The notes under the pieces were generated by a model. The model ran no database searches and was not told the origin of the DNA. It worked only from the letters and a program-made list of their open reading frames with translations. This document shows, piece after piece, positions 1 through 4,852 of a stretch of 5,663 nucleotides of DNA; the stretch's first letter is position 1, and each line of letters begins with the position of its first letter. This DNA comes from Actinomycetota bacterium (lineage in GTDB: Bacteria; Actinomycetota; Acidimicrobiia; Spongiisociales; UBA11373). Made by a program: the position numbers and the translations under genes. The stretch lies in contig JAUYIV010000402.1 of the NCBI GenBank assembly GCA_030688105.1, forward strand, positions 1 to 5,663, written 5' to 3'.

Positions 1-1
1 G

Positions 2-112
2 CTCGCTCATTATCAGAACCCGAATGCCGTGAAGCTCCTCGATGACGCTATCGCCTCGGCAGCTGAGGGACGCCTAACGGCGCTCCGGCTTAGATCAGAC
101 CCCTCGCACTGA
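2..112 (+). CDS. C-terminal tail of an unrecognised protein (5' end outside window)
   Basis: A frame open from the left edge encodes 36 residues and ends at TGA 110-112. The tail starts LAHYQNPNAVKLLDDAIASA and finishes with a basic/polar stretch, LRLRSDPSH. It looks like an amphipathic helix (residues 7-22) followed by a short strand-like end. The length and composition resemble the tails of small antitoxin or regulator proteins, but no family motif is visible and I assign no function. Real coding is supported by the absence of stops in this frame and by a perfect hairpin that begins just before the stop codon, as at a gene end. The other two forward frames are less convincing; frame 1 stops by position 45. 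The gene lies 103 bp upstream of the P-loop gene on the same strand, so co-transcription is possible only if the hairpins do not terminate. Confidence 0.45.
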   Translation, partial: LAHYQNPNAVKLLDDAIASAAEGRLTALRLRSDPSH

Positions 113-135
113 GGGGCCGAGGCAAGGGCCCTCGG
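100..135 (+). terminator. Tandem hairpins at gene end, candidate terminator
   Basis: A perfect 6-bp stem, CCCCTC (100-105) with GAGGGG (111-116), has a 5-nt loop and overlaps the TGA stop at 110-112. It is followed directly by a second 6-bp stem, CCGAGG (117-122) with CCTCGG (130-135), with a 7-nt loop. There is no T-run afterwards, so this is not a textbook Rho-independent terminator, but high-G+C actinobacteria often lack the U-tract. The placement at the end of an open frame is the main support. Confidence 0.35.
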
Positions 136-215
136 ATGACACTTCCGCCCGCTGGCCAAGGCGAGAGCGTCGTCAGGGCCTTTGGCCGGTTGGCTGCCCT
201 CGAGGCTGACGATTC

Positions 216-761
216 ATGACGAGCCGATTCCACATCATCACCGGTGCCCCCGGTACCGGTAAGACGTCGATCCTGGAGGGGCTTGGTGCCAAGGTGCACC
301 GGTTCGCGGAACCGGCACGACAGGTGCTGGCGCGGTGGCGCGCCTCGGGCAATCCGCGGCCCGCCCAGATGAAGCCAGCCGCCTTCGTCGGGTCACTGCT
401 TCGGCAGTCCATCGAGCACTACGAGAAAGCGAGCCGGCTTTCGGGCCCCGTAGTGTTCGATCGAGGCGTGCCCGACTGTGTGGCATATGCAAATTACCTC
501 GGAACAAGTCCCGAGGCGGCGGTTGCTGCGACGGCGGAGTATCGGTACACGACCCGGGTCTTGGTGGCCCGGCCGTGGGAGGACATCTACGTGACGGACG
601 ACGAGAGGACCATGCCGTTCGGGGCGGTCGTCCGGTTCCAAGCTGCAATCGACGTGGCATACCGTGACGCCGGGTATCAGCTCATCGAGATCCCGAAAGG
701 CAGTGTCGACGAAAGGGTGGAGTTCGTGGCCTCCATAGTTGCTGGCCTGCCTGGCTCCTGA
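216..761 (+). CDS. AAA_28-type P-loop ATPase / kinase-like protein
   Basis: The protein has 181 residues and one P-loop NTPase domain. The Walker A motif GAPGTGKT is at residues 10-17, immediately after a beta strand (FHIIT), so the domain starts at the N-terminus. A second strand with an acidic end, VVFDRGVPD (79-87), fits the Walker B/DR(G) position of nucleotide-kinase-like folds. The segment RPWEDIYVTDDERTMPF (119-135) resembles the IYxxDxxR lid region of the AAA_28 family (PF13521, which includes NadR-kinase-like ATPases). The C-terminus, QLIEIPKGSVDERVEFV, closes the fold with the usual strand and helix. The length is normal for a stand-alone member. ATP binding is expected; the substrate is unknown and the protein is probably cytosolic. 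The ATG at 216 is chosen because Walker A follows at once; GAGG lies 10 nt upstream as a weak ribosome site. It converges on the HNH fragment with a 118-bp gap. Confidence 0.8.
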   Translation: MTSRFHIITGAPGTGKTSILEGLGAKVHRFAEPARQVLARWRASGNPRPAQMKPAAFVGSLLRQSIEHYEKASRLSGPVVFDRGVPDCVAYANYLGTSPEAAVAATAEYRYTTRVLVARPWEDIYVTDDERTMPFGAVVRFQAAIDVAYRDAGYQLIEIPKGSVDERVEFVASIVAGLPGS

Positions 762-768
762 GGCCGAT

Positions 769-809
769 CACCCCTCCCACCAGATCGGGCCGGATCACAT
801 GGGGGGGTG
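769..809. other. Inverted repeat between convergent genes (possible bidirectional terminator)
   Basis: CACCCCTCC (769-777) can pair with GGGGGGGTG (801-809), giving a 9-bp stem with one G-U pair and a 23-nt loop. An overlapping alternative stem pairs CCGATC (764-769) with GATCGG (783-788). The structure sits in the 118-bp gap (762-879) between the convergent P-loop gene and HNH fragment, where a two-way terminator would be expected. No T-run follows on either strand, so the call rests on position and pairing only. I see no gene in the rest of the gap. Confidence 0.25.
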
Positions 810-879
810 CGCATTGCACATCGTTCGCCCGATCGACGCCTGACCTCGGATGAGTTTTATGAACGCTGGCTGGGGAGTC

Positions 880-1416
880 TCATTCGAGTTGGAGGATGCC
901 GAGGTGGAGCATGAGGTGGTGGGGTCGGCAGAGGAGGCGCATTTCGTCGATGTTGGTGAGGCCGCCTTCGACCCAGGGGAGGAGGTGGTGGGCGTCGCAC
1001 CATGAGGGGGGCCGGCCGCGGCCGGGGACAACGCAGCCCCCGTCTCTGATGGCGAGGGCGCGGAGTTGGGCGGGGGTGGCGGTGCAGACCTGGCGGCCCA
1101 TGTCGAGGATGTGAGAGCCGTTGGTGACCACCCGGCAGGCGATGGTGTCGCAGGCGAAGAACTCGATGGCGGCGGGTCCGATGACCCGACGGTCACCGAC
1201 CTCGCCCCCTCCGGGAGCCTCCCCATACAGGGTCTGGTAGTCGACGATCACATGGAGATGCGGCTTCTGCCCACCGGTGACGGGGGCTTCCCCGGAGTCG
1301 AGGTGGTTGCGGCAGATCTCGGTGATGGCATCGACCCGCCGCTGAGTCGGGGTCCGTCCATCGCCGCCGTCGCGGTTGGCCGGACCGGCGAGAGACCCGA
1401 TGGCGGTGATGAACTT
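880..1416 (-). pseudogene. 5'-truncated 13E12-family (DUF222/HNH) endonuclease
   Basis: The minus-strand frame is open from a stop at 1417-1419 (TAG) to TGA at 880-882, giving 178 residues. It matches the C-terminal half of 13E12 repeat-family proteins: the linker RTPTQRRVDAITEICR (21-36), the strand HLHVIVDY (53-60), then the HNH module with WCDAHHLLPW (139-148) and LLCRPHH (161-167). Family members usually have a DUF222 N-terminal part of roughly 200-300 residues; none of it is present. The nearest start is a GTG at 1251, inside the conserved core, so the natural start is gone. Two HNH positions look eroded: the second Cys of the usual CxxPGC zinc pair is Arg (residue 133), and the usual Asn of the finger (DNLxLLC) is Glu (158). 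The C-terminus also stops about 11 residues after the last HH, early for the family. I infer a dead fragment of a multicopy actinobacterial gene. The truncation meets the SRPBCC fragment head to head. Confidence 0.8.
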
Positions 1417-1420
1417 CTAC
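1400..1420. other. Rearrangement or assembly breakpoint joining two truncated genes
   Basis: Homology-like coding of the minus-strand HNH gene runs up to about 1416 and then hits an in-frame TAG (1417-1419). On the + strand, recognisable SRPBCC sequence starts with FYGTRVES, encoded from 1415. Each gene is missing the N-terminal part expected upstream, and the two missing parts would have to occupy the same place. This is explained by a deletion, inversion or insertion breakpoint, or by a false join in the contig. I see no insertion-sequence end or long flanking repeat here. Confidence 0.6.
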
Positions 1421-1759
1421 GGCACCCGGGTCGAGTCCTCTTGGGAGCCGGGTTCCCCGCTCCGGTACGCGGCCTCCGACGGCACCGTCGTCGCCGACGG
1501 GAAGGTGATCGCCTTCGAGCCACCCAGCCGCCTCGAAATCACCTTCCACGCCCGCTGGGATCCCGAACTGGAGGCGGAGGGACCGGTGCGCGAGGTCTGG
1601 TCGGTGACCGATGCCGAAGGCGCCACCCTCTTGACGGTCGAGCTGTGGGATCTGGACCCGGCGGGCAAGACACTCGACGACTTCGCCCACGGGCTTCCCT
1701 TCATCGTGTCCGGCCTGAAGACGCTGGTGGAGACCGGGAAGCCGCTGGCCGCGGCCTGA
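1400..1759 (+). CDS. N-terminally truncated SRPBCC (AHSA1/START-like) protein
   Basis: From the ATG at 1400 this encodes 119 residues. The pattern FYGTRVESSWEPGSPLRY (6-23), DGTVVADGKVIAFEPPSRL (27-45), ITFHARWDPE (47-56) and a C-terminal helix, GLPFIVSGLKTLVETGKPL (98-116), is typical of AHSA1-like SRPBCC proteins, which form a hydrophobic ligand pocket and often sit beside ArsR regulators. Full members have about 140-160 residues and begin with a strand, a helix containing VWxALTDPE and a linker ending just before (F/W)YGTRVES. That first strand and helix, about 30-40 residues, are absent. GAGAG, 5 nt before ATG 1400, could act as an accidental ribosome site; a TTG at 1376 would add 8 residues that are simply the antisense of the HNH linker. 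The remaining protein would lack part of the pocket and is probably non-functional. The ligand is unknown, and no ArsR gene is visible next to it. Confidence 0.72.
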   Translation: MAVMNFYGTRVESSWEPGSPLRYAASDGTVVADGKVIAFEPPSRLEITFHARWDPELEAEGPVREVWSVTDAEGATLLTVELWDLDPAGKTLDDFAHGLPFIVSGLKTLVETGKPLAAA

Positions 1760-1835
1760 CGAGCCCCAGGTGTGGGAGAAGACCTGTCCGTCGACCAACA
1801 TCTCATCCGACAGCATGGCGGCCCGTGGCGCCGGT

Positions 1836-1841
1836 TAGCCT
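1836..1841 (+). promoter_or_regulatory. Possible -10 box for a leaderless DUF4342-like transcript
   Basis: TAGCCT fits the TANNNT core of actinobacterial -10 elements. Its end lies 8 nt before the ATG at 1850, which would place the transcription start on or next to the start codon. There is no Shine-Dalgarno before that ATG. No clear -35 element is seen. The six-base match is weak alone, but the same arrangement occurs before gpsA in this window. Confidence 0.25.
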
Positions 1842-1849
1842 TCCCCGCG

Positions 1850-2080
1850 ATGAACGAACACCTCTCCGACCTGCTTGCTGCCGCCAACGAGCGCGTGGTC
1901 ACCGTCAGGGCCGCCGACGGCCACCCCCTGGTCAAGGCCAAGCTGCTCCATGCCGTCATCGCCGCCGCCGCCGGCGTCGTCATCGCGCCGCGGATCACCG
2001 CCGCGGCCGCGGTCGCGGCGCTGTTGAAGGGTTTCACCGTCTCGGTGGAAGGCGAGGCCGGCGAGTCGGCAGCCGCCTGA
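1850..2080 (+). CDS. Small DUF4342-like protein
   Basis: The protein has 76 residues with an N-terminal helix (MNEHLSDLLAAANE), a strand pair (RVVTVRAADGHPLVKAK, 15-31), an alanine-rich hydrophobic stretch (34-60) and a final strand, FTVSVEGE (62-69). This order (RxxxIxxxDGxxLxxxPL, then a hydrophobic block with an AAAxAALL pattern, then a closing TVxVE strand) resembles DUF4342 proteins, small conserved bacterial proteins of unknown role. The match is by pattern only. An upstream in-frame GTG at 1772 would add 26 residues, but that stretch contains the rare leucine codon TTA (1835-1837) and has no family resemblance, so ATG 1850 is preferred. The gene follows the SRPBCC fragment by 90 bp, and its stop is 2 bp from the stop of the convergent transporter gene. 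The hydrophobic block could associate with a membrane. Confidence 0.6.
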   Translation: MNEHLSDLLAAANERVVTVRAADGHPLVKAKLLHAVIAAAAGVVIAPRITAAAAVAALLKGFTVSVEGEAGESAAA

Positions 2081-2082
2081 CC

Positions 2083-3348
2083 TCACTCCAGAGCGTGCCG
2101 CTCGACCAGCAGGCTCGACACGAAGAGGGTCTGCGCCGCCAGGGCAAAGACGCCGGCGACGGCCAGCCCGACCTCTGCGGGGATCGTCAACGTCACCGGG
2201 ATGATCGCTCCCACCACCCAGGCCAATTGAAAGAGCGTCTCCGACCGGGTGAATGCCGCCCCCCGCTCGTCGGGCTGCACGGTCGCCTGCAGCAGCCCGT
2301 CGAACGCGAACTTCGCCGTGCCCCACGCCAGGCCTGCGGCCGCCGCCAGCGCCGCCGCCGCAACGAGCCCAAAGAACTGCCCGGCGAGGAAGGCTGCCGC
2401 CGCCTCGACCGCAAGGGCAGCGACGACCATGGGCTCCTCACGGAGCCGCCGCTCGAGCCAGGGGCTCACGATCGAGGCCAGGCCATAACCGACTCCCCCG
2501 GCGCCGATCAGGGCTCCGAAGTCGAGGGCCCGGGCGTCGGCATCCCGGAACTCGAAGGCAAGGAGCAGGAGGAGGAACCCATTGAGTAAACGCGCCCCGG
2601 CGGTGGCAAAGCGAGCAAGACGCAGATCGCGGAGGGGGAGAACCGGAACGTCGGCGGCATCGAGATCGACCATGTCCTCCAATCGCCGGGGGTTGGGGAG
2701 GCCAAGGCTGGTGAAGGCCGCGATCCCGAAGAACACCGCCGCCAGGGCCAGGGCGACCGCGGGATCGAACTGCACCGCCAGCGCCCCCAGCGGGACCACG
2801 ATGGCACCGGCGAGGATCCCGATCCGAGCCAGGACGGCATTCGCGCTGACGAGAGCCACCGGGGCGGGCAGCGCCACGGGCAGAAGGCTCGATTTCGATA
2901 TCCCGAAAAGTCGAGAGAGCACGAGCATCCCGAAGGCCAGCGGATAGAGCCAGAGCGTGGCCAGCCCGAGCATCATCACAACGGCGAGCACGGTTCTGAG
3001 CACGGAGGAAAGGGTGAGCGCCGCCCGGTACACCCCAGGGAACCGGGCGAAGATGCCCCCGAGAACCGGCGCGATCACTGCAAACGGGGCCAGGGTGAGG
3101 GCGAGATACAGCGCCACGTTGCCACGGGCGTCGGCAGAGGGGACTCCGAAGAACAACGTCTGTGCCAGCGTGACCGCCACCAGCGTGTCTCCCGCCACGT
3201 TCGCCGCCCACGACACGCCGAGTTGCTTGAACGCGGGTCCGTTGCGGCTGAACATGGCGTCGACTCGGCGGATCGCCGCCCATGCGGTCCGACGGGCGAT
3301 GCCCCGCCGCTGCGGTGCTGCCTCGAACTCCTCGCCGCGCTGGCTCAC
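2083..3348 (-). CDS. MFS-type transporter, 12 predicted membrane helices
   Basis: This is a 421-residue hydrophobic protein with a basic cytosolic N-terminus (1-37). About six membrane helices follow (roughly 43-67, 77-99, 108-128, 132-158, 171-191, 197-215), then a charged central loop (RRLEDMVDLDAADVP, 221-235) and a second set of about six (roughly 248-265, 275-293, 306-326, 328-348, 371-390, 392-414). The two-halves layout and the length fit the major facilitator superfamily. The helix 2-3 loop (GGIFARFPGVYR, 97-108) sits where motif A (GxxxDrxGrR) is expected, but its acidic residue is missing. The segment PDERGAAFTRSETLFQLAWVVG (359-380) is typical of a drug/solute exporter-like MFS branch. 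The substrate cannot be told from sequence. The start is GTG 3348, without a clear ribosome site; an in-frame ATG at residue 32 (MFSRNGPAF) is the alternative. It lies 99 bp downstream of phoH on the same strand, with a hairpin between them. Confidence 0.85.
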   Translation of the reverse strand: MSQRGEEFEAAPQRRGIARRTAWAAIRRVDAMFSRNGPAFKQLGVSWAANVAGDTLVAVTLAQTLFFGVPSADARGNVALYLALTLAPFAVIAPVLGGIFARFPGVYRAALTLSSVLRTVLAVVMMLGLATLWLYPLAFGMLVLSRLFGISKSSLLPVALPAPVALVSANAVLARIGILAGAIVVPLGALAVQFDPAVALALAAVFFGIAAFTSLGLPNPRRLEDMVDLDAADVPVLPLRDLRLARFATAGARLLNGFLLLLLAFEFRDADARALDFGALIGAGGVGYGLASIVSPWLERRLREEPMVVAALAVEAAAAFLAGQFFGLVAAAALAAAAGLAWGTAKFAFDGLLQATVQPDERGAAFTRSETLFQLAWVVGAIIPVTLTIPAEVGLAVAGVFALAAQTLFVSSLLVERHALE

Positions 3349-3396
3349 CCTGGGGACGGTAGTGCCGAAGCCCGCCCGGACCTAGATGTCCGATGA

Positions 3397-3438
3397 GGCG
3401 TCAGCCGAGGACCAAATGCCACCCGCAGGCTGCACGCC
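3397..3438 (-). terminator. Inverted repeat after phoH, candidate terminator or attenuator
   Basis: GGCGTCAGCC (3397-3406) and GGCTGCACGCC (3428-3438) form a 10-bp stem with one bulged base and a 21-nt loop. In the minus-strand transcript the stem begins 10 nt after the phoH stop (3448-3450) and ends about 50 nt before the transporter start. No U-tract follows. It could end the phoH message or reduce read-through into the transporter gene. Confidence 0.35.
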
Positions 3439-3447
3439 GAAGGCCGC

Positions 3448-4773
3448 CTAGAGAACGCTTGCAGCCAACTCCGCCAGCGGGCTGCGCACGGTGCGTTCCA
3501 GGGTCACGTGCCCGAACAGGCGGCTGCCCTTCATCTTCTCGATCATCGCCGCCGCCCCGCCGAAGGGAGAGACGTAGGGGTTGTCCATCTGGGTGAAGTC
3601 CCCGCAGAAGACGACTTTGGCGTCCGGTCCGATGCGGGTGAGGATCACCTTCAGGGTCGACAGCTCGAGGTTCTGGGCCTCGTCGATGATCACGAACTCG
3701 CCTGTGATCGACCGGCCTCGCAGATAAGTGATCGCCGCCAGCTCCAGGGCATCGCGGTCGACCAGCTCCTCGAGAGCCTCTCGTGCCGCTCCCGGCCCGC
3801 CCTCCGAGAACAGTGCGTACAGGTTGTCGTGGACGGCAGCCATCCATGGCGCCAGCTTCTCTTCGAGGTCCCCGGGGAGGTAGCCGATCTCCTGCCGGCC
3901 CACGGCAATGAGCGGCCGGTATACCGAGACCTTCCGATACCTGCCCGCCTCGAGGACCTGTTCGAGACCGGCGGCGAGGGCGAGGAACGTCTTGCCCGTG
4001 CCCGGAGGGCCCATGAGCGAAACCGCGGGGAGGTCCGGGTCGAGGAGCAATTCGAGGGCGAACGCCTGCCGCAGGTTCTTCGACTCGATTCCGAAGACAC
4101 GGCGGTTGCCGGGCACCCGGACCGCCACCACCTCGGACTCCACCTCGACGACCTGTCCGACGGCCGACTGTGATCCCGGCGCTCGCAGCACCACGAACTG
4201 GTTGAGCAGCACGTCCCGTGCCTCGAGTCGTGCCTTCCCGTCGGCATAGAAGCGATCGACCGTCGCAGCGTCGACGACAACCTCGGTCACGCCCGTGTAG
4301 TACTCGTCGACGGCGACCAAGTCGGCGCGGTAATCCTGTACCGGCACCCCGAGCTGGGCCCCTTTGATGCGCAGGGCGGCGTCCTTGGTGACGAGGACCG
4401 CCGGCACCCCCTCCGCCTGCAACTCGAGGCAGGTGGACAGGATCCGGTGATCCGGGGTCTTGGGGTCGAGGACCTCGGGCAGCCGCCGCGAGTTCACCCC
4501 GTTCAGCTCGATCCGCAGCGTCCCCCCCGAAGGAAGGGCGACCGGGCGGGACATCCCGCCGGCTGCCGAAGCCCCGCGCTCCTCGAGCATCCGGATCGCA
4601 CGCCGGGCGTTGGACCCGACCTCGTCCATGAGGGTCTTCTTCCGGTCCAACTCCTCGATCACGACCAGCGGCAGCACCACATCGTGCTCGTCGAATCGAA
4701 AGATCGCAGCCGGATCGGCTAGAAGCACGCAGGTGTCGATGACGTAGGTTTCGTGCGTCGCGCGCTCAGGCAC
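3448..4773 (-). CDS. PhoH family protein with N-terminal PIN domain (PIN-PhoH ATPase)
   Basis: The protein has 441 residues from GTG 4773. Residues 9-135 form a PIN nuclease domain: TYVIDTCVLL with Asp13, VVIEELDRKK with Glu40/41, KTPDHRIL with Asp108 and LVTKDAALRIK with Asp131, so the acidic metal-binding set appears complete. The PhoH ATPase follows: Walker A GPPGTGKT (255-262), YRPLIAVG and IGYLPGD, RGRS (352-355), Walker B FVIIDEAQN (360-368), LTRIG with Arg380, CGDFTQMD (390-397) and the closing TLERTVRS (424-431). This is the YlaK/PhoH2 architecture; studied mycobacterial PhoH2 has RNA helicase and ribonuclease activity, so a cytosolic RNA-processing role is inferred. A TTG at 4809 would add 12 residues, but those codons have unusually many A/T third positions, and a possible -10 box (GACAAT, minus strand, 4817-4812) lies just before it. 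GTG 4773 is therefore favoured, though not decisively. Divergent from gpsA, it may be co-transcribed with the downstream transporter gene. Confidence 0.93.
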   Translation of the reverse strand: MPERATHETYVIDTCVLLADPAAIFRFDEHDVVLPLVVIEELDRKKTLMDEVGSNARRAIRMLEERGASAAGGMSRPVALPSGGTLRIELNGVNSRRLPEVLDPKTPDHRILSTCLELQAEGVPAVLVTKDAALRIKGAQLGVPVQDYRADLVAVDEYYTGVTEVVVDAATVDRFYADGKARLEARDVLLNQFVVLRAPGSQSAVGQVVEVESEVVAVRVPGNRRVFGIESKNLRQAFALELLLDPDLPAVSLMGPPGTGKTFLALAAGLEQVLEAGRYRKVSVYRPLIAVGRQEIGYLPGDLEEKLAPWMAAVHDNLYALFSEGGPGAAREALEELVDRDALELAAITYLRGRSITGEFVIIDEAQNLELSTLKVILTRIGPDAKVVFCGDFTQMDNPYVSPFGGAAAMIEKMKGSRLFGHVTLERTVRSPLAELAASVL

Positions 4774-4840
4774 GAGGGCAAGGCTCGCCGCTCGAAGGGA
4801 TCGGGTCAAGGATTGTCGTGCGCGGGCACCCGGCGATCGT

Positions 4841-4846
4841 TACGGT
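4841..4846 (+). promoter_or_regulatory. Possible -10 box for leaderless gpsA transcription
   Basis: TACGGT matches TANNNT and ends 6 nt before the gpsA ATG (4853), so transcription would start at or beside the start codon. The 20 bases before the ATG contain no Shine-Dalgarno. The nearest -35-like sequence, TTGTCG (4813-4818), is 22 nt away, longer than optimal. The box lies in the short divergent spacer shared with phoH. Confidence 0.35.
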
Positions 4847-4852
4847 GCGCCG

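Noticed and set aside
1066..2589. A 507-codon plus-strand open frame
   Set aside because: It crosses the HNH, SRPBCC, DUF4342-like and transporter genes in other frames. Its product is Gly/Arg-rich low-complexity sequence without motifs, an artefact of high G+C, while the genes it crosses have clear family motifs.
2438..3283. A 281-codon minus-strand frame inside the transporter gene
   Set aside because: The product is Arg/Gly/Pro-rich with no domain pattern and it lies fully inside the well-supported membrane-protein frame.
3508..4173. A 221-codon plus-strand frame opposite phoH
   Set aside because: It is antisense to the conserved PhoH ATPase core, including Walker A and B, and shows no motif or ribosome site of its own.
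4360..4773. PIN domain as a toxin of a toxin-antitoxin pair
   Set aside because: It is fused in frame to the PhoH ATPase, the standard PhoH2 architecture, and no antitoxin gene is adjacent.
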